Origin: Candidatus Azobacteroides sp.
Lineage (GTDB): Bacteria; Bacteroidota; Bacteroidia; Bacteroidales; WRGA01
Length of the DNA: 64,000 bases
NCBI GenBank assembly: GCA_021201815.1
Contig: JAJQEC010000066.1
Coordinates: 64,385-128,384 of the forward strand
Direction of reading: 5' to 3'
Positions 18,955 to 27,952 of the stretch are shown one piece after another. Both the position numbers and the translations under genes were made by a program. The first letter of the stretch is position 1; the number at the start of each line of letters is the position of its first letter. The notes under the pieces were generated by a model. It was given only the letters and a program-made list of their open reading frames with translations. It was not told the DNA's origin and did not search any database.

Positions 18955-19782
18955 TTACTCAGACAGATACACATACTCTCCAGGAGAAGTTTTAACATGT
19001 AACAATTGTATTTTCCTGATTTGTTGTAATTCCGTAAGTTGTTTTCCTGTCATCCGGGAATCCCGGAGAGTGAAATGGAAATATTTGTAACTGCCAAATA
19101 CATCGGATTCGAAAAGTAATTTGTAATCCTCAAAAGAGGTAACCGGGAATTTATCTGAAAATCCATCGGTATAGTCCAGCGCCCGAAGGTTTTTCAAGTT
19201 TGTAGAGCCAGCCAGGTTACGGATAAAATGTTGATGGTCCATTCCGGCCTGTACAGTCAGTAATTCTATGGGAAGTTCTCCTAACTCAAAAAAGGATGAA
19301 TCCGGAGCAGAGGGCACCTGCAGTTCCCTCAGAACCGGCATCTTTGAAACCAGTTTTGCAATCATTCCTTCTTCATCATAAGCTGGCCCGATGATACTCA
19401 TGTTGTGATCACCCGGGTCAGTAAGGGCCACCTTAAACACTTTCAGATTTTCAAATACCACATCCGATCCGGCAAGCCGTGTAAAATCCCAGTTACGGAT
19501 ACCATTTGCTCCTTCATCCGGCCCTGTAAACTCCAGAGAAAGGATATGAGAAGGATTTTCTATCAGGAAATCAATAAAAGCTGCAAAGGCATAATTCTCT
19601 CCTTCTTCGTATGCATGTTCTTCTACCGGGCCATCGTCATATCCTTCCCCGTAAAATTGCACGGCATACAACGCACCTTTCTTTGCAAAACTGACATAAG
19701 GCATCTCCTGAAGATAGCCCTCCCATTCTTCTGCATGGAAACCGGAGATCCGTTCCTGTAAAGCAAGTAGTTTCTCGATCAT
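18955..19782 (-). CDS. Uncharacterised leucine-rich-repeat-like cytoplasmic protein
   Basis: The protein has 275 residues when started at ATG 19780-19782 (MIEKLLALQERIS). The open frame extends to 19950, but the extra 56 residues are AT-rich and lack domain character. There is no signal peptide. The body has irregular leucine-rich units such as ENLKVFKVALTDPG, MPVLRELQVPSAP and STNLKNLRALDYTDG, resembling bacterial STM4015-like LRR proteins in layout. Its function is unknown. It is convergent with the GIY-YIG gene and stands alone, so context does not help. Confidence 0.7.
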   Translation of the reverse strand: MIEKLLALQERISGFHAEEWEGYLQEMPYVSFAKKGALYAVQFYGEGYDDGPVEEHAYEEGENYAFAAFIDFLIENPSHILSLEFTGPDEGANGIRNWDFTRLAGSDVVFENLKVFKVALTDPGDHNMSIIGPAYDEEGMIAKLVSKMPVLRELQVPSAPDSSFFELGELPIELLTVQAGMDHQHFIRNLAGSTNLKNLRALDYTDGFSDKFPVTSFEDYKLLFESDVFGSYKYFHFTLRDSRMTGKQLTELQQIRKIQLLHVKTSPGEYVYLSE

Positions 19783-20247
19783 GGATGATACGTTATTTTT
19801 AAATTCCTGAAATAAATGTGTATGTACAAATATACCATTTATTTTTAATACGGAACAAGAAGGAAAGGATATATCATTTATTAAAACAAATAATTTTACC
19901 GAGTGTGCTAAGAAAATACGATTAGTGATATGCAAGGCTATACAGTTCATTGATGGTACATTTTTTCTCTTTTACGACATGGAAAGTAGTATGTGTTGAC
20001 TATGTTGTTCTTTTTCCAATGAGATATTAAAGTGTTGACGGTTATTGTAAAGAAATCCCGGATTCTTTTACATAAAGTGATTAAAAGAATAAATCCGGCG
20101 GAAAAGGAAACGTTTAAACATTCTTTTATCGTATAAGAACCTTCCTCTTTCATATATAAATCCGGGACCTACTCATTAAAAAACTTATTATTATATTTAC
20201 TTGTTAATTCATAGCACAAGAAAATATAAAACAATGGAGGTATAATT
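19783..20247. other. Intergenic region with no recognised gene
   Basis: The gap lies between the LRR-like gene (minus) and the helical-protein gene (plus). It is AT-rich and holds only short frames. A ribosome-binding site GGAGG at 20236-20240 belongs to the plus-strand gene. I see no RNA gene or repeat here. Confidence 0.5.
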
Positions 20248-21732
20248 GTGTCAAAGCTTAATTCGTTAATTCTATTAATCAAGTCTCTTTCTAAATCAGA
20301 AAAGAAGGCCCTGGTACTTCATGCTTCACAGACTGAAGACAGCAAATTATACCTGGATTTGTTCCATATAATAGACAAAGAAAAATATGCCAGCACAGAA
20401 AATATTACCGGAATCTTCCGGAAAAAGCATCCTGCTTCTTTTTTAGCTGCCAATGTCAGGTATCTGTTTGATCTGATCTTACAGGTAGTGGTGGAACTAA
20501 ACAGCAAGAAAAATAAAGAATACGAACTGTATCATTCCTATTTGAAAAGCAGAATACTACGGGAAAGAGGGTTATACGACGATTATTTGTCTTCTCTTCA
20601 GGAGACAAAAGAAAAGGCAAAAGAAATAGGGGAATATACACTTTTACTGACTCTTCAACGGGATGAGTTAAAAAGTGACTTATTAAATTACTTTGACCAG
20701 ATTAAAAATGAAGAAGAGTTATTCAGGAAACAACAGGCCATTAATGAAAACCTGAAAATCATCCGGCAGATAAACGAACAATCTTTTCTTTATGAAATGC
20801 TCCGGTTTAAAGTAGAAAAACAGAAATCTACACAGAGTGACCAGCCGTATGTCTACAATGATTTATTGATCAGCGAAATGAGCCTGGTATCCAGCCTGAA
20901 GAATGAAATCTTCGAAATAAGCCGTCTTCATCAGCTTTTTCAGGCAAATTACTTTATAAATACAGGAAGCTACAAAAGTGCACTGAATGCCTTCTCAGAA
21001 TTAAATCAACTTTTCCTGAAAAATGAAAAATACTGGAATAATCCTCCTGTATATTACCTGATGACCCTGATCGGAGTGCTTGAAAGTCTTTCCAGAATGA
21101 GGCTTTTTAAAGAGATGGATCCTTATAAAAAACAACTGTCCGTACTAATAGAAAAATATCCGTATGTAAGTTTTGTACTGGAAGTAAATGCGTTCCTTTT
21201 TATATATTCTGTCATTCCCCATATGTATAATAAGGAGTATAAAGAATGCCTGCATATCATATCCCGGTATAAGGAAATCCTTACCGATAAGCTTTTATCA
21301 CTGCCACCCCGGTTATTTTTAGGTGTTTCGATCTGTCTGGCAGGAATCTATCTTATGAATAAGGAATTCGGGAAAGCGAAGAAGCAACTCATCCCTATCA
21401 GTCATGACAATGCTTTTTCCAGCTTAAAGATATTCCGGTCCGTACAATTAATGAACCTGATTATTTATCACGAACTCGGAGATACGGATTATATCGAATC
21501 TGTTATACGTTCTATAAAACGCAAAAACAAAAAAACAAATGAAGGTACTCAGGTAGAACGGTTTTTATTCCGGTACCTGGAGACCGACTGGATACTATTA
21601 CCTTCCCGGAAAAAGGAGATACAAAAAGAAAAACTCCGAAATGAGATAAAAAATATAAAATACAGCATCGATGATCTTCAACTTATCCGGTTCTTTGACT
21701 TTTCAGAATGGATAGTGGAAAAACTTCAATAA
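20248..21732 (+). CDS. Large alpha-helical protein of unknown function
   Basis: The 494-residue protein is predicted to be almost wholly helical, rich in Lys/Glu/Leu, with TPR-like helix pairs in the second half (KSALNAFSELNQLFLKN, KEFGKAKKQLIPISHDN). It has no signal peptide or membrane helix. The start is GTG, chosen because a strong Shine-Dalgarno GGAGG lies 7 bases upstream, which is unusual in this genome. The nearby ATG at 20234 is out of frame. I do not recognise the family. It is transcribed alone, 171 bp before the nucleoside operon. Confidence 0.75.
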   Translation: MSKLNSLILLIKSLSKSEKKALVLHASQTEDSKLYLDLFHIIDKEKYASTENITGIFRKKHPASFLAANVRYLFDLILQVVVELNSKKNKEYELYHSYLKSRILRERGLYDDYLSSLQETKEKAKEIGEYTLLLTLQRDELKSDLLNYFDQIKNEEELFRKQQAINENLKIIRQINEQSFLYEMLRFKVEKQKSTQSDQPYVYNDLLISEMSLVSSLKNEIFEISRLHQLFQANYFINTGSYKSALNAFSELNQLFLKNEKYWNNPPVYYLMTLIGVLESLSRMRLFKEMDPYKKQLSVLIEKYPYVSFVLEVNAFLFIYSVIPHMYNKEYKECLHIISRYKEILTDKLLSLPPRLFLGVSICLAGIYLMNKEFGKAKKQLIPISHDNAFSSLKIFRSVQLMNLIIYHELGDTDYIESVIRSIKRKNKKTNEGTQVERFLFRYLETDWILLPSRKKEIQKEKLRNEIKNIKYSIDDLQLIRFFDFSEWIVEKLQ

Positions 21733-21836
21733 TAGTAACTTTTTCCATTCTTTTTATTACCTGTATAACAGTTAATTATAACATAAAATCATTACAAAAT
21801 CCATAGTTGTGATTTTATTTCCGGGTATTTTTTGTT

Positions 21837-21867
21837 TTTGTATGGTATTTCTTTTTATGTATGTTTG
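21837..21867 (+). promoter_or_regulatory. Bacteroidota-type promoter of the nucleoside-scavenging operon
   Basis: TTTG (21837-21840) and TATGTTTG (21860-21867) match the -33 and -7 boxes of the primary Bacteroidota sigma factor, with 19 bp between them. Transcription would start near 21874, giving a leader of about 30 nt before the ribokinase ATG. Confidence 0.8.
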
Positions 21868-21903
21868 AATATCAAAAAATAATACAACTTGTTTAAATAA
21901 ACC

Positions 21904-22818
21904 ATGAAGACAAAAAAAATTATCGTTTTAGGCAGCTGTAATACGGATATGGTAATTAAAACCGACCGTTTACCTGTACCGGGCGAAACCATCCTGGGAG
22001 GAGAATTCCTGATGACTCCCGGTGGCAAAGGAGCCAATCAGGCTGTGGCTGCCAGTCGCCTGGGCGGGAACGTATCTTTTATTACCAAAACAGGAAATGA
22101 TATATTCGGACGTCAATCCCTGGAGTTATACCAGAATGAAAATATCAATACGGACTGTATTTTCTCAGATCCTGAAAACCCTTCCGGTGTGGCACTGATT
22201 ACAGTAGATAAAAATGCTGAAAACTGCATTGTTGTCGCCTCCGGCGCAAATAAAACCTTATCGAAAGAAGAAGTAGATACATGCCGCGCTCATATAGAAA
22301 ATGCCGATATCCTTCTGATGCAGTTCGAAATTCCGATGGAAACGGTAGAATATGCAGCAGAAATTGCGGCGAAAGCAGGAGTGAAAGTGATTATTAACCC
22401 TGCGCCGGCCTCCCATATATCCGATGAACTGCTAAAAAATACCCATGTCCTTATTCCTAATATGACAGAAGCTGAAATCATTTCCGGCATCAAAGTCAGC
22501 GACTGGGAAAGTGCTAAAAAAGCAGCAGACATAATGAATGAAAAGGGAGTAGATATCATTATTATTACCTTAGGCTCCTTAGGTGCTTTACTGAAAATGG
22601 ACGGTGAATATTATGAAGTTCCCGTGGAAGTAAAAGTAAAAGCAGTAGACACAACAGCCGCCGGAGATACATTCTGCGGAGCTCTTTGTGTAGCGATCTC
22701 CGAAGACATGCCTATCCGGGAAGCAATTGCTTTTGCCAACCGGGCAGCAGGCATCACTGTAACTAAAATGGGAGCTCAGGTCTCCATTCCTTACAGAAAA
22801 GATATTACCTTACCATAA
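21904..22818 (+). CDS. rbsK: Ribokinase (PfkB family)
   Basis: The 304-residue PfkB-family sugar kinase has the N-terminal signature LGSCNTDMVIKTDRLPVPGE, the PGGKGANQAVAASRLGG substrate and lid motif, and the C-terminal signature DTTAAGDTFCGAL with the catalytic Asp in AAGD. It phosphorylates ribose to ribose 5-phosphate in the cytoplasm. Length and motifs agree with ribokinase rather than fructokinase or adenosine kinase. It is the first gene of an operon with a nucleoside hydrolase, which releases ribose, so it supplies the kinase step for ribose from nucleosides. The next gene follows after 13 bp. Confidence 0.93.
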   Translation: MKTKKIIVLGSCNTDMVIKTDRLPVPGETILGGEFLMTPGGKGANQAVAASRLGGNVSFITKTGNDIFGRQSLELYQNENINTDCIFSDPENPSGVALITVDKNAENCIVVASGANKTLSKEEVDTCRAHIENADILLMQFEIPMETVEYAAEIAAKAGVKVIINPAPASHISDELLKNTHVLIPNMTEAEIISGIKVSDWESAKKAADIMNEKGVDIIIITLGSLGALLKMDGEYYEVPVEVKVKAVDTTAAGDTFCGALCVAISEDMPIREAIAFANRAAGITVTKMGAQVSIPYRKDITLP

Positions 22819-22831
22819 AAACACGACGATT

Positions 22832-23839
22832 ATGTTTATAGTAGAAAGTTACGGAGTAGCTATACTCCTTTGTATAATTACCATGATTTGCTGGGGTTCC
22901 TGGGGAAATACCCAGAAGCTGGCCAGTTCGAAATGGCGGTATGAATTATTTTACTGGGACTATGCGATAGGAATGTTACTGTTCTCTGTTATCATGGCCT
23001 TTACACTAGGCAGTACAGGGGAAAGCGGAAGAAGTTTTATTCCTGACCTTTTGCAGGCAGACAGTAAAAATCTTTTAAGTGCCCTGCTGGGAGGAATCAT
23101 ATTCAATGCTTCAAATATCCTGTTATCCGCTTCTGTCTCTATGGCGGGTATGGCTGTTGCTTTTCCGCTGGGAGTCGGATTAGCCCTGGTGCTGGGAGTA
23201 TTTATCAATTATTTCGGTGCCCCTCAAGGAGATCCGCTTCTGCTCTTTACAGGGGTTGGCCTGATTGTAGTTGCGATGATCTTAAACGGATTAGCTGCCG
23301 GTAAGAAAGGAAATACCTCCAATGATTCCGGCAAGACAAAAAAAGGAATTATGCTAGCAGCCGTAGCCGGTATCCTGATGTCATTCTTCTATCGTTTCGT
23401 AGCAGCGGCTATGGACCTGGAAAATTTTGAATCTCCGACAACCGGGATGATTACTCCCTACACGGCTTTTGTGGTTTTCGCAGTCGGCGTTTTTCTGAGT
23501 AATCTTGTATTTAATACCCTGGTAATGAAAAAACCGTTTGATGGAAAACCCGTATCTTATAAAGAGTACTTCCGGGGATCAGCCTCAACACACATGGTAG
23601 GTATATTTGGCGGAGCAGTATGGGCATTAGGTACATTATTCAGCTATATAGCAGCCGGAAAAGCAGGAGCAGCCATTTCGTACGCATTAGGACAAGGAGC
23701 ACCGATGATCGCTGCCATCTGGGGAATATTTGTATGGAGAGAGTTTAAAGAGGCTCCCCAAACAGTAAATAAATACCTTTCCATTATGTTCATATTCTTT
23801 TTAACCGGACTGGGATTGATTGTATACGCAGGCACATAA
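22832..23839 (+). CDS. Ureide-permease/GRP-like sugar or nucleoside transporter
   Basis: The 335-residue inner-membrane protein has about ten predicted helices. The N-terminal block MICWGSWGNTQKLASSKWRYELFYWDY is in the style of the ureide permease/GRP branch of the drug/metabolite transporter superfamily (only its core GSWGNTQKL needs noting). A charged central loop (GKKGNTSNDSGKTKKG) separates two five-helix halves. Homologues carry ureides, uracil, ribose or glucose. Position between ribokinase and a nucleoside hydrolase makes ribose the likeliest substrate, with nucleoside or base uptake as the alternative. It is co-transcribed with its neighbours (13 and 41 bp gaps). Confidence 0.82.
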   Translation: MFIVESYGVAILLCIITMICWGSWGNTQKLASSKWRYELFYWDYAIGMLLFSVIMAFTLGSTGESGRSFIPDLLQADSKNLLSALLGGIIFNASNILLSASVSMAGMAVAFPLGVGLALVLGVFINYFGAPQGDPLLLFTGVGLIVVAMILNGLAAGKKGNTSNDSGKTKKGIMLAAVAGILMSFFYRFVAAAMDLENFESPTTGMITPYTAFVVFAVGVFLSNLVFNTLVMKKPFDGKPVSYKEYFRGSASTHMVGIFGGAVWALGTLFSYIAAGKAGAAISYALGQGAPMIAAIWGIFVWREFKEAPQTVNKYLSIMFIFFLTGLGLIVYAGT

Positions 23840-23880
23840 AAATAAACATTTATACATATATCAGAAAAACAAAAATTCAC

Positions 23881-24930
23881 ATGAAAAATTTAATTTATAT
23901 GATCAGCATGCTCTTCTTATTGGTAGCATGTACAGAAAAAAATAACGAGGTAAAAGAAGAATCCGGAAACAAAAAAGTAAAAATGATTCTGGATCTGGAT
24001 ACAGGAATCGATGATGCACTGGCACTTGCTTATGCATTGGCACATCCGGATATTGAACTGATCGGGGTAATGGCTTCGTTCGGGAATGTAACCATGGAAG
24101 AGAGTGTTACCAATACATTGGCACTCCTTGATATGCTTAACCACGCAGAAGTGCCTGTTTTTAAAGGAGCTGACCGGGCTACCGGGGAAAAGGAACCGTT
24201 TCATGTTCTGGAAATAAGCCGGTTGATCCATGGCAAAAATGGCATCGGAGATGTTAACGTATCTTCCAGTCCCCGTACAGCGAACAAACAGGATGGGGTT
24301 GACTTTATGATAGAGTCTGCCAGAAAATACGGCAAAGATCTGATGATTGTTGCAGTAGGCCCTACTACAAATCTTAATGAGGCAATAAAAAAAGAACCGG
24401 CATTGAAGAACCTGGTAGGAAAAGTGGTGATTATGGGAGGAGCGCTTATTGTAGACGGAAACGTAAATAAGTATGCCGAAGCAAATATTTACCAGGACCC
24501 GGTTGCTGCAAACGAGTTATTTACCAGCGGGACTCCCCTTACGATGGTTGGGCTGGACGTTACGCAACGGACAAAGCTGACAAAGAAAGATACGCAGATA
24601 TGGCGGAACCTCGGCACGACTTCCGGAAAGATATTTGCCGATATGGTAGACTATTATATAGAAGCATACAATATAACTTCTCCCAGGCTGAACGGTTGTG
24701 CCTTACACGATCCGTTGGCCGTAGCAGTGGCTGTAGATCCTGACCTGGTTAAGATCCTTACCCTCCATATGCGCGTCGGCACCAGCCAGGAAGACTGGGG
24801 CAGAACAATCGGAATAAACGAGAAAATGAATGATCCGGATCCGAATGTATCTGTTTGTGTAGATGTGGAAGTAGATGAATTTGTTACCCGTTTCATGGAT
24901 CTTCTCTCTCAGTTATTTAAAGCAAACTAA
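23881..24930 (+). CDS. Inosine/uridine-preferring nucleoside hydrolase, lipoprotein
   Basis: The 349-residue member of the IUNH family has the Ca2+-binding N-terminal motif DLDTGIDDALAL (Asp 38, 40, 44, 45), the VGPTTNL core strand, and CALHDPLAVAVAVDP carrying the catalytic-site His near the C-terminus. It cleaves ribonucleosides to base and ribose. A lipobox (FLLVACTEK, Cys 17) predicts a lipid-anchored enzyme facing the periplasm or cell surface, unlike the cytosolic enzymes of E. coli. Nucleosides would then be split before inner-membrane transport, consistent with a ribose transporter and ribokinase upstream. Confidence 0.92.
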   Translation: MKNLIYMISMLFLLVACTEKNNEVKEESGNKKVKMILDLDTGIDDALALAYALAHPDIELIGVMASFGNVTMEESVTNTLALLDMLNHAEVPVFKGADRATGEKEPFHVLEISRLIHGKNGIGDVNVSSSPRTANKQDGVDFMIESARKYGKDLMIVAVGPTTNLNEAIKKEPALKNLVGKVVIMGGALIVDGNVNKYAEANIYQDPVAANELFTSGTPLTMVGLDVTQRTKLTKKDTQIWRNLGTTSGKIFADMVDYYIEAYNITSPRLNGCALHDPLAVAVAVDPDLVKILTLHMRVGTSQEDWGRTIGINEKMNDPDPNVSVCVDVEVDEFVTRFMDLLSQLFKAN

Positions 24931-24957
24931 TATCCTTTAACATATTAAAGTTCAGCG

Positions 24958-24983
24958 CCCCTCCTGTCACCTGACGGGAGGGG
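24958..24983 (+). promoter_or_regulatory. Intra-operon hairpin before the tsx-like gene
   Basis: CCCCTCCTGTC (24958-24968) and GACGGGAGGGG (24973-24983) form an 11-bp stem with one T-G wobble and an ACCT loop. No T-run follows, so it is not a typical terminator. It may stabilise or process the transcript, or partly terminate it, to set the level of the outer-membrane channel. Confidence 0.6.
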
Positions 24984-25005
24984 ATGCTATCCTATACTAT
25001 CCACT

Positions 25006-25881
25006 ATGATGAAAAATAATAAATTTATAATAGCTTTATTTTCTTTTTCCTTCTTATTTCTATCGATAACCAACGGGCAGGAAAAAGCAAACGAAAAAAT
25101 AATTCCACCGAACTGGTTTGTACACAATGTAAATATCGTTAAAAGCGGAAATACCCGCTTTGGCCCTACAAAAACCGATGACCTGTATCTCGAATACGAA
25201 TTAATGGGAAGGCAAGGAATATTTGACTTTTACGGATACATCGATTTCCCTAAATTCTTCGGGGTCGGAAGCGACCATCTGGCCGGTATCTGGGATAAAG
25301 AAGGCACCAGGTCATTTGCCGATTTACAGGGACGTATGTCCATCAATGGGTTATTGGGAAAAGGACAAAACCAGGGCCTTTTTAAAGAATATTTTATATC
25401 CACCAATTATGTAGGAAACTTTGCCGAAGGGTTATCATCCTCTCATGTATTATGGCTGGGGCTGGGAACCAGTATCAATACCCATAGTAAATTAAACCTG
25501 GACGTGAATTTTTATATCCGGAAAACCTTTTCGGATTATGGTTCTCAAAATGAATATTCCTTACAGGGACACCGGCTGAAAATGAAATGGATTTATCCCA
25601 TTACTTCCCTGTTTAACAATCAGGGATCCCTTACCTATATCGGATTCGGGGATTATGATTTTAATCTCGGAAAAGAACCGAAGGAAAAACCTTCCGATAA
25701 TATAGGAAGCAATAATGCGTTGCAGATTTCCAATGTGCTCGATGTCTCTTATAAACGTTTCCATGCTGCTGCCGTAGCGCGTTACTGGTATCATGGAGGA
25801 GGAAGCAAAAATAACGGTGGTTCGTTTCCGGTAAATACGAACGGATGGGGATATTACTTCCTTATCGGATACAACCTTTAA
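25006..25881 (+). CDS. tsx: Tsx-like nucleoside-specific outer-membrane channel
   Basis: The 291-residue protein has a signal peptide ending near TNGQ and a 12-strand Tsx-type barrel. Matches to E. coli Tsx run the length of the protein: NTRFGPTKTDDLYLEYE, GIFDFYGYIDFPKFFG, LAGIWDKEG, WLGLGTSIN, SLTYIGFGDYDFN, VARYWYHGG, and a terminal GYYFLIGYNL with an aromatic last strand. Tsx admits nucleosides across the outer membrane. It closes the operon and is followed by a strong terminator, giving a complete route: channel, hydrolase, transporter, kinase. Confidence 0.9.
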   Translation: MMKNNKFIIALFSFSFLFLSITNGQEKANEKIIPPNWFVHNVNIVKSGNTRFGPTKTDDLYLEYELMGRQGIFDFYGYIDFPKFFGVGSDHLAGIWDKEGTRSFADLQGRMSINGLLGKGQNQGLFKEYFISTNYVGNFAEGLSSSHVLWLGLGTSINTHSKLNLDVNFYIRKTFSDYGSQNEYSLQGHRLKMKWIYPITSLFNNQGSLTYIGFGDYDFNLGKEPKEKPSDNIGSNNALQISNVLDVSYKRFHAAAVARYWYHGGGSKNNGGSFPVNTNGWGYYFLIGYNL

Positions 25882-25925
25882 AGGTAATCAGAAGATGCGT
25901 TAGGTTATTGAACAGATTTTTTTCA

Positions 25926-25961
25926 GGGAGCGTTCCCATTTTTTCCGAACGCTCCCTTTTT
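25926..25961 (+). terminator. Rho-independent terminator of the nucleoside operon
   Basis: GGGAGCGTTC (25926-25935) pairs perfectly with GAACGCTCCC (25947-25956), followed by TTTTT. It lies 45 bp after the tsx-like stop codon. Confidence 0.92.
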
Positions 25962-26025
25962 ATGCTTTTCCGGAAGATGATTTTAACTATTGGCAGGAAT
26001 CCTTCCCTCATCCTTCTTTCTATCC

Positions 26026-26871
26026 CTATTCTTCATCTTCGTCATTTTCTTCTTCTACATATTCCCGGGACAATACTTTCTCTATATCTGCTATCTCTTT
26101 TTCGTAGTTACTTTTACTGGTTAAACGGTCAATACTCAGGCAGGCTTCTTTTAATGAAGACAATATGATACGTTCTGTTTCATCCGCACCGACTTCCGGA
26201 TTCTCTAAAAACCATTCCAGTTCGTCTTCAAAATCTCTTTTTACAGCGTTATAAAAATTAAGAGCTACATCCGGCTGCCCGATCCGTTCCTTTATGTCCG
26301 CAGCCCTTAACATATCCGGTCCTACCTCTTCTTTGTAATGTCCCATAATTGACAGGGTAACCTGGGTACGTAATATAGTCACTAAGTGTTCCCTGTTCAG
26401 GTCTTGTTTTTCCTTATAATAATAAATCAAAGAGCCCAACCCGCTACGTATACCCGCAGCTTCCATCCACACCATTGCATTGATAGAATTAGCGGGATAC
26501 CCGTTTGCCTGTTTCCGAATATCTTTTACTAATCCGGGTAGAGAATCCACTACCTTATCTGCTACCTGTTGAAGAAGGTTTTCATATTGTTCGTTTACAT
26601 CCAATGCAACTACCACCCGGATAAGGGAATTTATCAGAAGGCTGCAATCTGTCCGGATCGTAGTTAAATCCTGATTTTCCAGGGTTTCAGAGAATGAACC
26701 GGTAAAAAGTTCCTTTAGCACATTTTCTAATACGTTTTCCGGATGTTCATTACCGGAAAGGAAATCGAGTAACTCGGTTATCCGGTTTTCAAGAATCATA
26801 TCCCAGATGAGTTTCCGGTCATTATCAAAAAAGCTTTTCAAATTGTCTGTAAGCCTAAGCTGATGAGTCAT
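26026..26871 (-). CDS. Conserved helical cytoplasmic protein, function unknown
   Basis: The 281-residue protein is almost all helical, with no signal or membrane segment and a very acidic tail (YVEEENDEDEE). It begins MTHQLRLTDNLKSFF and has no motif I can assign to an enzyme family. Gene density and codon use look normal for the chromosome. It is transcribed convergently toward the nucleoside operon and has no co-oriented partner nearby. Confidence 0.72.
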   Translation of the reverse strand: MTHQLRLTDNLKSFFDNDRKLIWDMILENRITELLDFLSGNEHPENVLENVLKELFTGSFSETLENQDLTTIRTDCSLLINSLIRVVVALDVNEQYENLLQQVADKVVDSLPGLVKDIRKQANGYPANSINAMVWMEAAGIRSGLGSLIYYYKEKQDLNREHLVTILRTQVTLSIMGHYKEEVGPDMLRAADIKERIGQPDVALNFYNAVKRDFEDELEWFLENPEVGADETERIILSSLKEACLSIDRLTSKSNYEKEIADIEKVLSREYVEEENDEDEE

Positions 26872-26933
26872 ATTTCTATTTTAATTGGTTTATGGATAAG
26901 TAAAAGTAATAATATAATTCATATCTGGGCACG

Positions 26934-27262
26934 GACAGCCAGAACAAATTCTGGTATGAGTATGTAAAGGGTTTATACTGGCTGGACTTCTCACGTGTAT
27001 GTTTCGGAAGATAAAAAGCAGGCTGTATTTTTGCCTATAGCCTGTATATTATGGCAGAACCACTTACTTTCAGCCAATCCTACGTGGACTGGACCCCGAC
27101 AAAAGATATAAGATAAAAGAACGAAATACCGCAAACGACACCTCTGACTTCCAGGGAAATAACAAAACCTTTACAGGTGATTACCTAATGAAGGAAGGAG
27201 TGCATCTAAATCTTAATTTACCTTTTGAAAGTATGGCGCTACTCCTTGAAGAGGAAGAATAA
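26934..27262 (+). pseudogene. Decayed C-terminus of a GH36-type alpha-galactosidase
   Basis: Fragments of the C-terminal domain of a Bacteroidales GH36 alpha-galactosidase can be read in three frames. VYVSEDKKQAVF begins near 26996, FAYSLYIMAEPL is in the next frame, and from 27086 GLDPDKRYKIKERN, FTGDYLMKEGVHLNLNLPF and SMALLLEEEE run to a stop at 27262. The family usually has GLDPxKxYxIKEIN and SGDYLMxxGLxx at its end. Two frameshifts and the lack of any upstream catalytic domain make this a deletion remnant. Confidence 0.75.
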
Positions 27263-27351
27263 CATTAGAAGAAACAAATTTAAATTTCTCCTTTATTTCT
27301 TTAAGTAGTTTTCGACCAGGATGCAGCCTTATGCTATCCCTGACTTTGGCT

Positions 27352-27834
27352 TTATTCCTGATCTGCAAACTTCTGCTTTTTAGAAAGCCGGATAAGTGTT
27401 TTTGCGATTCTGTCTACCTTTGTCTGGTCTGTTTTTGCAGCATAAATCCACTTAATGTAATGATGTTGTTCGTTTTCTTTAAGGGAATGGAAGAACTTCA
27501 ACGCTTCAGGTTCATCTTCCAAGCACATCAGGAATTCTTTCGGAATTTCCAGCGGTTCATTGTCGGAATATAAAACTACATGTACACAATCGCCTGCCTG
27601 TTTCTGTATCTTTTTCCGTATTTCCGCTTTTACAGGAAGAAACAGTTCGCCGTTACCAAATGGCATTAAATGATATTTTTTGATTTCAAATCCATCAATG
27701 GTACCTTTCACTTTCACCCAACCGAAAGGAGCATTTTTGTCCGGTAACACTTCAGGAAGAGAAGCATAGGTCCAACCGCTTTTTCCAGGAAATTTTTCAA
27801 GCAAACATATTTTATCTACCAATGGATTTTCCAT
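27352..27834 (-). CDS. YdeI/OmpD-associated family protein (DUF1905 domain)
   Basis: The 160-residue protein has an N-terminal DUF1905-like beta-barrel region (PFGWVKVKGTIDGFEIKKYH, LMPFGNGELFLPVKAEIRKK). A C-terminal helical YdeI/OmpD-associated segment follows (PKEFLMCLEDEPEALKFFHS, HHYIKWIYAAKTDQTKVDRI). This family is widespread and its function is poorly defined; YdeI-type proteins have been linked to peptide or bacteriocin resistance. It is a single-gene unit with its own promoter-like -7 box. Confidence 0.85.
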   Translation of the reverse strand: MENPLVDKICLLEKFPGKSGWTYASLPEVLPDKNAPFGWVKVKGTIDGFEIKKYHLMPFGNGELFLPVKAEIRKKIQKQAGDCVHVVLYSDNEPLEIPKEFLMCLEDEPEALKFFHSLKENEQHHYIKWIYAAKTDQTKVDRIAKTLIRLSKKQKFADQE

Positions 27835-27850
27835 ACATCTGTATTTGTTA

Positions 27851-27858
27851 CAAATATA
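27851..27858 (-). promoter_or_regulatory. -7 box of the YdeI-like gene
   Basis: TATATTTG on the minus strand fits the TAnnTTTG consensus and lies 17 bp before the start codon. A matching TTTG -33 box is not evident, so the call is tentative and the leader would be very short. Confidence 0.45.
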
Positions 27859-27952
27859 TGATTTTTTAATATATGGCCATTGGATTTTCGGAGGAATTGC
27901 AAGGCATTTTTTTGTGGAGGAAGGAAGTAGAGGGTTATGACCAAACCCCTCC

